A DNA stretch of 49,126 nucleotides from Syntrophus sp. (in: bacteria) (GCA_013824645.1 PNOF01000015.1:1-49126); one strand, 5' to 3'; shown: positions 21,185 through 30,100, counted from the stretch's first letter. Numbers and translations: made by a program. The notes: generated by a model not told the origin, from the sequence alone.

Positions 21185-23038
21185 ATGGATGCGAAAACTA
21201 CAAAAGACATAGAAACCGTTATAAAAAGTATTGAACACGAACAATACGGTATTGAACTCGCCCAGTCAACAACAGAATTGAGAGAACTCACGACAGTCCT
21301 CAAAAAAACAGTAGAAGAGTACAAAAATATCTTTGAAAACGCAATAGAAGGTATTTTTCAGACAGATTCAAAGGGTCGTTTTACACGGGCCAACCCTTCT
21401 CTTGCCCGTATACACGGATATGATTCGCCAAAAGATCTTGTCGATTCCATTACCGACATAGCTCATCAGCTTTTTGTTGATCCTGCAGACCACAGAAACC
21501 TCATAGAATTACTGAAAAAATCCGGTTCCATTCAGAATTATGAATCACGGGCTTATACAAAGAACAGGATTATACACTGGGTTTCCATGAACGTGATGGT
21601 CTTTCGTAATCAAGAAGGTAAGACACTTTACTATGAAGGCACCATGCTCGACATAACTGAACGCAAGAAGGCTGAAGAAACAATTTTAGAAAGCGAAGAA
21701 CGGTACAGGATTGCCATCGAGAATTCCAATGACGGCATCGCAATTCACCGTGGCGATATCATCCAGTACGCCAACAAACGATATATTGAAATGTTTGAGT
21801 ATAACAATCCTGAAGAGGCTGTCGGAAAATCATCGAAGTCGACGATCCACCCTGATGATCTCGATAGGGTAACCGAGATCATCAACAGGCGCCAGCGTGG
21901 TGAACCGGTGCCGTCACGATATGAAATGAAAGGTCTTACCCGGAAAGGTAACCTAATTTACATGGAAGTATCTGCGGCAACCATAACATATCGGGGCGAA
22001 ACCGCTAACCTCATTTATCTCCACGATATTACGGAAAGGAAACATACGGAAGAAGCCCTCGTAAAATCCCATAAAGAATTGGAACAATTAAACAAGGCAA
22101 AAACCAAGGCAGTGAATCATATCTCTCACGAGCTCAAAACACCCCTGTCGGTTATCCAGGGAAATATCCGAATTCTGAGGCGCAAGCTTGCAGATACACC
22201 CCTGCTGCCAGCTCTGGAAGGGATTTTTGATGCTCTGGAAAGAAATACCGAACGTCTACTTGGAATATCGCGGGAAACTGACGATATCTTCAGGGTATCC
22301 CAGGAGATCGAGGCAGGGATCCTCCTCGGCGATCTCGACCGCCTTTGGGAACGGATAGGAACATTCCCAGACATACCGGAAAACATACATTCTCACTGGG
22401 AAGCCCTCAAGGGATGGGTGAGTACCCACATATCGGGGAGCACTGTATCATTTCAATCCATAGATCTCTATTCATCGGTGCTTTCCCTTGTCGAGAAGAT
22501 CAGATATGTCGCCGAGCTTCGCAATCTGAAGCTCACCGTAGATGGCCAGAATGATCTCTTCATTGTTGCAGACCCCTTCATCCTCAGGGGAGTTGCCAAG
22601 GGCCTTATAAAAAACGCAATCGAGAACACTCCCGATGGCGGGAAGATTAATATTACTGTGGAACAAAAAGATGCCGGTATTTACCTTCATGTAACAGATT
22701 ACGGCATCGGCATTACCGATGAAAACCAGAGGTCCCTCCTCGACGGACTCTTCCATACAAAGGAGACTGAATCTTATACAACAAAGGAACCATTTGATTT
22801 CGGAGCAGGCGGTAAGGGCCTTGACCTTCTGCGAATCAAATATTATGCTCAGCGCTATGGATTCAGCATTTCGCTGGAAAGCAAAAGATGTATCTATATA
22901 CCGACAGACAGGGACCTTTGTCCCGGAAATATTGCCCAGTGTAGCCATTGTACTACCATTGACGACTGCGTCAAATCGGGCGGCACAACATTTACCGTTG
23001 TATTTCCCATAAGTACCGCAAACCAGACTATTCAATGA
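21185..23038 (+). CDS. PAS-domain sensor histidine kinase with C-terminal Cys cluster
   Basis: The 617-residue cytosolic sensor kinase has no membrane segment. After an N-terminal helix (1-45) come two PAS domains (about 46-160 and 172-285), each closed by a DITERKxxEE linker. Then HisKA with phospho-acceptor H315 in NHISHELKTPL, a long helical insert, and a HATPase domain (N box KGLIKNAIENTPDGG, G1 DYGIGITDENQ, G2 GAGGKGLDLL). The final 49 residues carry C569, C579, C586, C589 and C595 in CX9CX6CX2CX5C, inserted before the last strand SGGTTFTVVFP. This could bind Zn or Fe-S and sense redox state. No response regulator is adjacent. The start at 21185 fits AGGGA 7 bases upstream. Confidence 0.9.
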   Translation: MDAKTTKDIETVIKSIEHEQYGIELAQSTTELRELTTVLKKTVEEYKNIFENAIEGIFQTDSKGRFTRANPSLARIHGYDSPKDLVDSITDIAHQLFVDPADHRNLIELLKKSGSIQNYESRAYTKNRIIHWVSMNVMVFRNQEGKTLYYEGTMLDITERKKAEETILESEERYRIAIENSNDGIAIHRGDIIQYANKRYIEMFEYNNPEEAVGKSSKSTIHPDDLDRVTEIINRRQRGEPVPSRYEMKGLTRKGNLIYMEVSAATITYRGETANLIYLHDITERKHTEEALVKSHKELEQLNKAKTKAVNHISHELKTPLSVIQGNIRILRRKLADTPLLPALEGIFDALERNTERLLGISRETDDIFRVSQEIEAGILLGDLDRLWERIGTFPDIPENIHSHWEALKGWVSTHISGSTVSFQSIDLYSSVLSLVEKIRYVAELRNLKLTVDGQNDLFIVADPFILRGVAKGLIKNAIENTPDGGKINITVEQKDAGIYLHVTDYGIGITDENQRSLLDGLFHTKETESYTTKEPFDFGAGGKGLDLLRIKYYAQRYGFSISLESKRCIYIPTDRDLCPGNIAQCSHCTTIDDCVKSGGTTFTVVFPISTANQTIQ

Positions 23039-23097
23039 AACATAGCCCTTGCCTATTCTCTGAAATGCCCCTCTCCGGGATAGACTGACAGGAACCA

Positions 23098-24519
23098 ATG
23101 AAACGACAAAATACTAAAATAGTGGATAAAAAAAAGGAACGGGCGGGAGAACAGGCGCAAGCCACGGTAGTAACAATTTCTGATATCGCCTTTCCCAATA
23201 ATTATGGCGTCGGAAAAATCGATGGTTATGTACTGTTTGTCCCAGGAGCCCTCCCGGAAGACCTCATTCGGGTTGAGATTACAGGGAGAGGTAAGAAATT
23301 TGGATACGGGAAAATAGTAAATATTGAAAAACCATCCCCTCTGAGAGTAGAGCCTTCTTGTCCTCACTTTGGTATCTGCGGCGGCTGCACTCTTCAGAAT
23401 CTCGCCTATGGCAACCAGCTCATTATCAAGGAAAACTACCTCCGCCAGACATTAAAAAGGCTTGGCAACATCAACACCGAAGAGATCGATATGCTCCCCA
23501 TCGTCCCCTCACCGAGGGTTTCTTTTTACAGGACCAAGCTTGAACTTGCCTTTGGAGAAAAAGACGGACAAGTCATCCTGGGACTTCGGGAAAGGGTCTC
23601 CCCTTTTGAACAATATAACGGTCGGGTTGTCCCCCTTCACACATGCGAGGTCTTCAGCCCCCTTATTGAAAAGATAATACCCATTTTTACAAACTATGCT
23701 CTCGCAAACAATCTTACCCCCTATAATCCCACTACACGAAAAGGCTTCCTGCGGCACCTCATCATCAGAGAAGCAAAATCCACCGGGGAACTGATGTTCA
23801 TCTTGGAAACAACAACAGGCGCCCTGCCTGACACCGAAAAGCTCTGGCAAACACTGACTAATGGTCTCTCCCAGGCAAAAAGCCTTTACAGCGCCATCAA
23901 TAATGGACTGACAGATGTAATCCGCCATGAAAAAACCTTTCATATCAACGGCAGCCCTTTTATAGAAGAAAAACTGGGCGACTTCACATTCCATATCCAT
24001 CCGCAATCCTTTTTCCAGCCTAATGCAGAGGCAGCAAAAGGGCTCTATGAAAAAATCCCGGATTTGGCCGCCTTGAGCCATGACGAAACAATGCTTGGTC
24101 TTTACTGCGGCACAGGAGCTATCGAGATATTTCTCTCTCCTTTTGTCAAAAAAGTGCTCGGCATCGATTCCCTGCCGCAAAATATTACCAATGCCATTGA
24201 GAATTGCCGGATTAACGGAAGGACTAATTGCTCATTCCATGAAAGGACCGTCGAGAGTCTTCTTGGCAACCGTTCAATACCTAAACCGGACATTCTTATT
24301 CTCGACCCGCCCCGTGCCGGAATAACCCCTGCCGCACTGAAGGTCATCCTCGAACTCCGTCCCGCAGAAATTGTGTATATTTCCTGCAATCCTTCAACAT
24401 TAGCTAGAGACCTCAAACATTTCCGTGAAAACAGATACACAATCAATAAGATTGTCCCATTCGATTTCTTTCCCCATACATCACATCTCGAAACATTGGT
24501 CTATCTCCATGGCCATTAA
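23098..24519 (+). CDS. RlmD/RumA-type 23S rRNA (uracil-5-)-methyltransferase
   Basis: This 473-residue protein belongs to the TrmA/RlmD family of RNA m5U methyltransferases. An N-terminal TRAM domain (about 20-80) is followed by the Fe-S motif CPHFGICGGCTLQ. The SAM-binding domain contains LGLYCGTGAIEIFLS, LDPPRAGITPAALK, and the catalytic Cys in VYISCNPSTLARDLKHF. The C-terminus IVPFDFFPHTSHLETLVYLHG is canonical. It methylates C5 of a uridine in 23S rRNA or tRNA using SAM; exact position cannot be read. It begins 59 bases after the histidine kinase and may be co-transcribed. Confidence 0.93.
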   Translation: MKRQNTKIVDKKKERAGEQAQATVVTISDIAFPNNYGVGKIDGYVLFVPGALPEDLIRVEITGRGKKFGYGKIVNIEKPSPLRVEPSCPHFGICGGCTLQNLAYGNQLIIKENYLRQTLKRLGNINTEEIDMLPIVPSPRVSFYRTKLELAFGEKDGQVILGLRERVSPFEQYNGRVVPLHTCEVFSPLIEKIIPIFTNYALANNLTPYNPTTRKGFLRHLIIREAKSTGELMFILETTTGALPDTEKLWQTLTNGLSQAKSLYSAINNGLTDVIRHEKTFHINGSPFIEEKLGDFTFHIHPQSFFQPNAEAAKGLYEKIPDLAALSHDETMLGLYCGTGAIEIFLSPFVKKVLGIDSLPQNITNAIENCRINGRTNCSFHERTVESLLGNRSIPKPDILILDPPRAGITPAALKVILELRPAEIVYISCNPSTLARDLKHFRENRYTINKIVPFDFFPHTSHLETLVYLHGH

Positions 24520-24611
24520 TACCAATACTCAAAGGATCATTTCTGTTGATTTTTTCTTAAACATGGTGGTATAGATAGACCACAAAAAAACAGGAGATTA
24601 TTAAACATATT

Positions 24612-24720
24612 GGTTTCGTAAAAAGTCATAATACCGTTCTTTTGTCATTCCCACGAAAGTGGGAATCTGGACTCCCGTTTGCACGGGAGTGACGGTTTTG
24701 GGATTTTTTACGAGTTTATC
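24612..24720. repeat. MITE-like element, family B copy 1
   Basis: The ends TTTCGTAAAAAGTC (24613-24626) and GATTTTTTACGAGTTT are inverted and share the core TCGTAAAAA. The interior has two hairpins, GTCATTCCCACGAAAGTGGGAAT and ACTCCCGTTTGCACGGGAGT. Related copies are near 43642-43766 and 44456-44553. It lies between the rRNA methyltransferase and ubiD genes. Confidence 0.7.
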
Positions 24721-24748
24721 AAATATACAACAGCAAGGAGGGCACCCC

Positions 24749-26185
24749 ATGGATCTGAGAAACCTCATCTCCCTATGGGAAAAGAAAGGTACACTGAAAC
24801 GGATCACTCAACCGGTGAGCCCTGACCTTGAGATCACCGAAATCTATAGGAGAGTATTTCGCGAGAAAGGCCCTGCCCTTCTTTTCGAGAATGTTGAAGG
24901 TTCCAGGATACCCCTTTTGATCAACATATTCGGCACATGGGAGAGAGTATGGGATATTTTCGGGGTCGCTTCACAACAGGAACTCCTCGCCAGACTCACA
25001 CCCCTGCTCAACATCGAACCCCCGTCGGGTTTTCTCGACAAAGCACGGGCGTTATGGAAGCTAAAAGACATTGCCGGTCTTCTTCCCCGGACAATCAAGA
25101 AAGGTCCCTGTCAGCAGCATGTTCTCCACGAAACCGACGTCGATCTTTCAGTATATCCCGTTATGACATGCTGGCCTGATGACGCCGGAAGGTTTATCAC
25201 TCTCCCTGTAGTCGTTACAAAAGACCCCGTTTCAGGAAAACAGAACATGGGCATGTACAGAATGCAGGTCATCGACAAAAACCACACCGCCATGCACTGG
25301 CATCCTTCAAAGGGGGGAGACACCCACCACCGGAAGGCGCGAGAACAGCAAAAGAGACTTGAAGTTGCCTGCGTACTCGGCTGTGAGCCTGCCGTGATCT
25401 ACGCCGCTTCGGCGCCGCTTCCGCCGGACATAAGTGAGCTTCTTCTCGCGGGTTTGCTCTTAGACAGACCTATTGAAACCGTGAAATGCAAGACCGTAGA
25501 TCTGGAAGTGCCGGCAAACAGCCAAATCGTTCTCGAAGGATATATTGATGAGGACGAGTCTTTCCCGGAGGGCCCTTTTGGCGACCACACAGGCTACTAT
25601 ACACCACAGAGGCCCTTCCCTGTCTTTCATATCCAGGCAATTACCATGAACGACAACCCTGTATATCCATCTATCGCGGTAGGATGGCCGCCATTGGAGG
25701 ATATACTCCTCGGGAAACTGACAGAACGCCTCTTTCTGCCCTTAATGAAGTTCGTCGTCCCTGATATTATAGATATTGATCTGCCGGCAGCGGGACTCTT
25801 CCATAATTTTGTCTTCGTCTCTATCGACAAGAGATACCCCGGTCAAGCTTACAAAGTAATGGACAGCCTCTGGGGACTCGGTCAGATGTCGACAGCAAAG
25901 GTGATCGTCGTTTTTGACAGTAATGTTAATATCCATAACCCCGATGAAATCCTTTTTCATCTCGGCAGCAATATAGACCCCCTGCGGGATGTAACTCTGA
26001 AAAAAGGACCTCTTGATATCCTTGACCACGCCTCCAGTGAGGAGGGTTTCGGAGGCAAGATGGGCATTGACGCGACAAGGAAGCTCAAGGAAGAAGGGTA
26101 CGGAAGAATATGGCCGCAACAAGCCGTCATGGACGAAAAGACGGTCAGGAGAATCGATAGTATATGGAATCAGTTAGGACTGTAA
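24749..26185 (+). CDS. ubiD: UbiD-family decarboxylase
   Basis: The 478-residue protein is a UbiD-type decarboxylase, which uses prenylated FMN to decarboxylate aromatic or unsaturated acids. Family landmarks are GMYRMQVIDKNHTAMHWHPSKGG and the E-(x)-R-(x)-E-like catalytic segment DEDESFPEGPFGDHTGYYTP. AAGGAGG lies 7 bases before the ATG. A ubiA gene overlaps its end by 22 bases, so they act in one pathway. Two readings are possible: quinone biosynthesis (UbiD in ubiquinone, or its menaquinone homologue MqnL of the futalosine route) or an anaerobic aromatic decarboxylase. The neighbouring UbiA favours quinone synthesis, and menaquinone fits an anaerobe better. No ubiX is in the window. Confidence 0.9.
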   Translation: MDLRNLISLWEKKGTLKRITQPVSPDLEITEIYRRVFREKGPALLFENVEGSRIPLLINIFGTWERVWDIFGVASQQELLARLTPLLNIEPPSGFLDKARALWKLKDIAGLLPRTIKKGPCQQHVLHETDVDLSVYPVMTCWPDDAGRFITLPVVVTKDPVSGKQNMGMYRMQVIDKNHTAMHWHPSKGGDTHHRKAREQQKRLEVACVLGCEPAVIYAASAPLPPDISELLLAGLLLDRPIETVKCKTVDLEVPANSQIVLEGYIDEDESFPEGPFGDHTGYYTPQRPFPVFHIQAITMNDNPVYPSIAVGWPPLEDILLGKLTERLFLPLMKFVVPDIIDIDLPAAGLFHNFVFVSIDKRYPGQAYKVMDSLWGLGQMSTAKVIVVFDSNVNIHNPDEILFHLGSNIDPLRDVTLKKGPLDILDHASSEEGFGGKMGIDATRKLKEEGYGRIWPQQAVMDEKTVRRIDSIWNQLGL

Positions 26186-27048
26186 AGGGGAAATTCCTCG
26201 GCATCATAGAGCTCATCAAATTTGAGCACAGCATCTTCGCCCTTCCCTTCGCCATGATAGCCCTTTTTATGGTCTATGACGGTCGCCTTCCCGATCCGGT
26301 AAAGACATTCTGGATCATCCTGGCCATGATCTCAGCACGAAGCGCCGCCATGGCCTTCAATCGGATTGCCGACTACGGCTACGATTCGAGAAACCCGAGG
26401 ACCAGCACACGACCTCTTCAAGCAAGAAAAGTGAGTCTCAAGGAAGCATGGGTATTTACGGTCATGGCGACATTCATCTTCGTCTTCTCTGCGGCCATGC
26501 TCAACCGGACTGCCTTCTGGCTTTCTTTCACCGTATTGCCCGTGCTTTTCGGCTATTCTTACACGAAACGCTTTTCAGCCCTTTCGCACCTCATTCTCGG
26601 ACTTAACCTGGGTGTGAGCGCCATGGGAGCATGGGTTGGCGTTACAGCTTATGTCGCCCCCACAAGCATTCTTCTCTGCGCCGGCATCACCTTCTGGGTC
26701 GCAGGCTTCGACATTTTTTATGCCTTACAGGATATCGAATTCGACAAAAAAGAAGGGCTTATATCCATACCTGTCCGTTTAGGACCGGACAGAGCTCGTA
26801 CCGTTGCCCTTATATTTCACATCATTGCCCTTGCCTTCTTCATATCGGCAGGAGTCTCCTGGCAACTGGGCAGCATATTTTACGGCGGCCTTACCGTCAT
26901 AGCCATAATCCTCTTCTCTGAGCATTGGCTTGTGGCAAAGCGCGGACTTACCCATATCAACATGGCCTTCTTTACGCTAAACGGAGTTGTGAGCATCCTT
27001 TTCTTCTGCTTTACCATGGCAGATATTCTCATCAGAAAAAATACATAA
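26164..27048 (+). CDS. ubiA: UbiA-family prenyltransferase (4-hydroxybenzoate or MqnP-like)
   Basis: The 294-residue protein has about eight hydrophobic segments typical of UbiA intramembrane prenyltransferases. The first Asp-rich motif is NRIADYGYDSRNPRTSTRPL (about 61-80) and the second is YALQDIEFDKKEGLISIPVRLG (about 187-208). It attaches a polyprenyl tail to an aromatic ring acceptor with Mg2+. It starts inside the end of ubiD, 22 bases before its stop, implying translational coupling. The long-UbiA subclass with KFEHSIFALPFAMIA at the N-terminus is found with futalosine-pathway genes, so the product may be menaquinone rather than ubiquinone. Confidence 0.93.
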   Translation: MESVRTVKGKFLGIIELIKFEHSIFALPFAMIALFMVYDGRLPDPVKTFWIILAMISARSAAMAFNRIADYGYDSRNPRTSTRPLQARKVSLKEAWVFTVMATFIFVFSAAMLNRTAFWLSFTVLPVLFGYSYTKRFSALSHLILGLNLGVSAMGAWVGVTAYVAPTSILLCAGITFWVAGFDIFYALQDIEFDKKEGLISIPVRLGPDRARTVALIFHIIALAFFISAGVSWQLGSIFYGGLTVIAIILFSEHWLVAKRGLTHINMAFFTLNGVVSILFFCFTMADILIRKNT

Positions 27049-27062
27049 TAACCGGGAGATAT

Positions 27063-28001
27063 ATGATAACCAAAACCTGTATAGCCTTTCTTGTATTTCT
27101 TTTCGTCGTCGGATCATTTACGCCTGCTGCGCACTCAGCCCCAGACATTCACTTCGGCACACTGCCCGTGCTTCAGGCGCTGCCCCTCTTTGTCGCTGCA
27201 GACAAAGGGTTTTTCAAGGAACAGGGCATTGATGTAGAGCTTGTCACAAGCAATTCGTCCCTTGAAAAAGACATCGCCTTTACATCCAACAAAATATCGG
27301 GTTACTTCGGGGATATCCTCACCTGCATGGCCCTTAACGCCAACAACATTCCCATCAAAATCGTCTCCGTCATCCATAATGCCACAAAAAACCAGCGGAT
27401 GTTCGCCTTAGTAATCTCCTCCAAGTATGCAGGCAGGCCGAAAGAAGCCGTTCATGCCGGTATCGCCGTGAGTTCAAATACAATCCTTGATTACCTCACT
27501 ACCAAATTTCTTGCTTCCAAAAATATTCCTCTTGAACAGGCCAACATAGTCGAGATCAAAAGCATTCCTATCCGGCTTCAGATGTTCGTCGCCGGTCAGG
27601 TATCAGCAGCAGTCCTGCCTGAGCCGCTTGCGTCCCTTGCGGTGTCAAAAGGGGCAATCGTCGTTACCGATGATGCGGGCACAGGCTGGTCCCCGACAGT
27701 CCTTGCCTTCAACGATACCTTTCTCGCCAAATATCCCGATAAGGTGAAAGCATTCCAGAGAGCCGTAGAAAAGGCTTCAGCATACATAAACAGCAATCCC
27801 GAGGATGTCCGTCCCATCATGAACCGGGAGTGCCGAATCCCGGACCAGTTGAAACAGAGTTTTCCCATCCCTCAGTTTCCCAAACTTGCTCTCCCGACAC
27901 CATCCCAGATCAGCGATGTATCCCGATGGTTCAATCAGAAAGGGATAATAAAAAAAGAGGTCCCCTACAAGCAGATGGTAGCCGACGGCTATCTGCCGTA
28001 A
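27063..28001 (+). CDS. NMT1/THI5-like ABC transporter substrate-binding protein
   Basis: The 312-residue protein has a signal peptide (MITKTCIAFLVFLFVVGSFTPAAHS) and would sit in the periplasm or be a lipid-free binding protein. The mature part begins APDIHFGTLPVLQALPLFVAADKGFFKEQGIDVELV, the NMT1/THI5-like fold seen in transporters for sulfonates, nitrate and pyrimidine precursors. No permease or ATPase gene follows in the window. It is 14 bases after ubiA, with GGGAGA before the ATG, so it is in the same operon. Homologues of this fold include MqnA/MqnD-like enzymes of menaquinone synthesis, so a ligand-binding or catalytic role in that pathway is possible, although the signal peptide argues for export. 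Confidence 0.8.
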   Translation: MITKTCIAFLVFLFVVGSFTPAAHSAPDIHFGTLPVLQALPLFVAADKGFFKEQGIDVELVTSNSSLEKDIAFTSNKISGYFGDILTCMALNANNIPIKIVSVIHNATKNQRMFALVISSKYAGRPKEAVHAGIAVSSNTILDYLTTKFLASKNIPLEQANIVEIKSIPIRLQMFVAGQVSAAVLPEPLASLAVSKGAIVVTDDAGTGWSPTVLAFNDTFLAKYPDKVKAFQRAVEKASAYINSNPEDVRPIMNRECRIPDQLKQSFPIPQFPKLALPTPSQISDVSRWFNQKGIIKKEVPYKQMVADGYLP

Positions 28002-28069
28002 GCACCTTGGAATTCTGTTATCTTTAATTGTATAGAGAGGCAGGACGACGGTTTAGAGGGAGGGGACTT

Positions 28070-28115
28070 CAATTGTGAGCATCAGCCGAGCAAAAAGCGC
28101 CTCTGTTCACAATTG
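28070..28115. promoter_or_regulatory. Inverted repeat, possible operator or RNA hairpin
   Basis: CAATTGTGA (28070-28078) and TCACAATTG (28107-28115) are perfect inverted 9-mers, 28 bases apart, containing a small GC-rich inner region. TTGACAT follows at 28118. It lies 69 bases after the substrate-binding protein gene. It could be a terminator-like stem without U-tract or a binding site. Confidence 0.35.
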
Positions 28116-28222
28116 GCATTGACATTATGTTATGTAAATTATACCATTTCTCAAATGACTTCATACAATGCATTGCATGTTATAATCTGAAAAGGAGAGA
28201 CACTACAGGAAAAAAACATTTG

Positions 28223-28292
28223 TAAAAAACAAGGATGAGGAGGACCCTTGAAGGCTCACCCTGAATCAACGTCCCTCGTCCTCCCAAGGGTC
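28223..28292 (-). terminator. Probable intrinsic terminator of the minus-strand gene
   Basis: On the minus strand the stop codon region gives AGGACGAGG, which pairs with CCTCATCCT (8 of 9) and is followed directly by TGTTTTTT. A further arm GACCCTTG/CAAGGGTC (28285-28292 with 28243-28250) can form an alternative stem. Confidence 0.45.
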
Positions 28293-28722
28293 AGTCTACC
28301 CTCTTTATTTTCTCAGAGAGTCTTTGCAACCTGCTCAACAAATCCAATATCTGATCTTGTTCTAAAGCGCCGGAGCACAGGTACAATACTCCCTTTTCAA
28401 ATTGTATAGTTTCCTTTCCGTGAGCTTCTATCTGTGCTTTTGAGTACGCTTCCCATCCAAGGTGATTCTTAACTGTCTTTGTGGCAAACATATTTTTCCA
28501 ATAGATCCCGCTATCACAGATTACCATGCCTTTTTTCGCATTGCCCAGGATACTGTTGTCTATCAGGATATAGACCTTTTCGTCCCGTCCAAACTGCATG
28601 GCTTGCCGTGCGTTGTTAATCTTCTCGAAGGGGATTGAGTCTCCATAATAAAAATGATACTCTTTTGAATATCTGGCTGCAATTCTCAGAATATCTTTTT
28701 CCATCGGACAAAATTCAGACAT
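28291..28722 (-). CDS. Protein of unknown function with PH-like C-terminal region
   Basis: The 143-residue protein has no signal peptide or membrane segment. Its middle, EKVYILIDNSILGNAKKGMVICDSGIYWKN, followed by LGWEAYSKAQI, resembles bacterial PH-like domains in which a hydrophobic strand pair ends in a GxxxCDxGIYWKN turn. The C-terminus is a charged helix (LSRLQRLSEKIKRVD). No catalytic motif is visible. It stands alone, convergent with the ubi operon, next to a decayed region. Confidence 0.6.
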   Translation of the reverse strand: MSEFCPMEKDILRIAARYSKEYHFYYGDSIPFEKINNARQAMQFGRDEKVYILIDNSILGNAKKGMVICDSGIYWKNMFATKTVKNHLGWEAYSKAQIEAHGKETIQFEKGVLYLCSGALEQDQILDLLSRLQRLSEKIKRVD

Positions 28723-28895
28723 GCATACCTCTAAGCTCGTGGATTTTCATTCCTGTTTCTCCTCCATTACCAATGTCTATTTACAGGCTATCTTATAGAA
28801 AAATCTCTCCCATGCTTCCGGGTTGAACAGGTTCCCATTGACCTCCCCCCCACTCATTGTACCACCTTCAGAGTTAGACTTCCTCCTGTTTTTTG

Positions 28896-29079
28896 AGCCT
28901 CTGCCAGAAAGGCAGATGCGGCTCTTCCCGCTGAGCCACACGATCAGTTGGTACTGAGGGAAGACAATGTAAAGGTTACCATATCCTTGAAGAAGTCGAA
29001 TATCACCTTTTTCAAAGAACAGGCAAAAAAGCAGAAAACTTCTTACCAGAAGATGGTAAGAGAGGTAGTGGAAAGGTAA
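28896..29079 (+). pseudogene. Remnant of a ribbon-helix-helix antitoxin
   Basis: Reading the plus strand gives NVKVTISLKKSNITFFKEQ then KKQKTSYQKMVREVVER, ending in TAA at 29077-29079. This matches CopG/BrnA-like antitoxins (KVTIxL...FFK..AKK...YQKMIRELL). No ATG is in frame, and a TGA lies just upstream in frame, so the 5' part is lost or frameshifted. No partner toxin is recognisable. Confidence 0.5.
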
Positions 29080-29096
29080 CAAGGCCATCAAGTTCA

Positions 29097-29279
29097 GGCC
29101 GTCTCATCTATTACCGAAGGCTCGCCACGGTGGAACCGGTTTTTGCAAATATCCGTTCCACTCTGGGGCTCGATAGATTCACTCTCAGAGGAAAAGAAAA
29201 GGTCAATATTCAATGGCTTCTCTACTGCACGGTGCATAACCTCCTGAAGGTACATCGGTATGGGTATGGCAATGCATAA
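29097..29279 (+). pseudogene. C-terminal fragment of an IS1182-family transposase
   Basis: The fragment RRLATVEPVFANIRSTLGLDRF followed by TLRGKEKVNIQWLLYCTVHNLLKVHR is the conserved end of the IS1182 transposase (TVEPVFGNI...LRG...KV..QW.LYC.VHN). It starts without an ATG and ends at TAA 29277-29279. Only about 60 of the usual 450 or more residues remain. The IS is dead, but it shows that a mobile element once inserted here. Confidence 0.75.
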
Positions 29280-29517
29280 GAGAGAAAAAAAGACTCCTGG
29301 AAAAGGATAAAAAGGGAGTTGTACCAATAAGTGGTGGGCACGAGGGGAACAGACATGTGCTGAGTAGTTGATCGCAACAGCAAAGAAGGTCGAGGCAGAG
29401 TGCCTCGATAAAGTAATAAAGAGAGAAAGACGGGTCTGTGAAAAAGGGTTTTTCTACAGGCTCGTTATGGTAAAATATTGAAAGGAAAGCAACATATGGT
29501 TTACAATAGGAGCTACC

Positions 29518-29985
29518 ATGTATGCAGATGAGACAGTTATAGAACCCCTGCTCCGGATTGTTCGGGAAATATTTGAAAATATGCCTTTTAACCAACTTCT
29601 TGGGCTGAAGGTCGATCATCTAACAACAGAAAGCGCCGGATTCACTTTTCCCATGACAAAGGAACTGATCGGTAATGCTACCCACCGTATTTTGCATGGA
29701 GGTGTTATCTCAGGGGTCCTTGATGCCACAGGTGGCATGATGGCAATTGCCTCTACTCTGGTCAGGATGCAAGGGCTTTCACCAGACGAAATCAAACATC
29801 GAATTTTCCGGAATGGAACACTTGACATGCGTATTGATTACCTGAGACCCGGCAAAGGGGTACATTTTTTTTCCAACGCCACCGTAATACGAACAGGGAA
29901 TAAAATTGCCGTTATCCGTATGGAACTCAAAAATCAGGAGGATGTGCTTATTGCCGTGGGGACAGGCGCATATACCGTCGGCTAA
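29518..29985 (+). CDS. Hotdog-fold thioesterase family protein
   Basis: The 155-residue protein has the hotdog fold of the PaaI/YiiD-like thioesterases. The signature HGGVISGVLDATGGMMA (about 60-76) holds the HGG turn and the acidic residue on the long helix, and LDMRIDYLRPGK with a closing strand (VIRMELKNQEDVLIAVGTGAY) completes the fold. It would hydrolyse an acyl-CoA thioester, substrate unknown. TAGGAGCTACC before the ATG contains the binding site. It is followed by a phosphoglucomutase gene after 115 bases of repeat. Confidence 0.85.
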   Translation: MYADETVIEPLLRIVREIFENMPFNQLLGLKVDHLTTESAGFTFPMTKELIGNATHRILHGGVISGVLDATGGMMAIASTLVRMQGLSPDEIKHRIFRNGTLDMRIDYLRPGKGVHFFSNATVIRTGNKIAVIRMELKNQEDVLIAVGTGAYTVG

Positions 29986-30010
29986 CCCTGTAAACGCATT
30001 GCCCTCAGCC

Positions 30011-30042
30011 ATTCCCGATTCCCGATTCCCGATTCCCGGCCC
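30011..30042. repeat. Heptanucleotide repeat (TTCCCGA units)
   Basis: Four tandem 7-mers lie between the thioesterase and pgm genes. The unit is related by base changes to the inverse of the GTGAATC unit. Confidence 0.75.
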
Positions 30043-30100
30043 CTTCCCTCTTGCCTATCACCTGTTTTATATCTATAATGTAAAATAACGAGGAGGGTCC

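Larger units (their letters stand above)
28723..29517. other. Decayed intergenic stretch
   Basis: Apart from the two remnants listed, I see no intact gene. On the minus strand a short ORF ending NLFNPEAWERFFYKIACK (28777-28854) lacks a family. A palindrome-like CTGTGAAAAAGGGTTTTTCTACAG lies at 29432-29455. The region looks like an old insertion site. Confidence 0.5.

Noticed and set aside
28070-28080. Lac operator-like AATTGTGAGC
   Set aside because: Only part of the operator matches and no lac-type regulator is nearby; treated simply as an inverted repeat.
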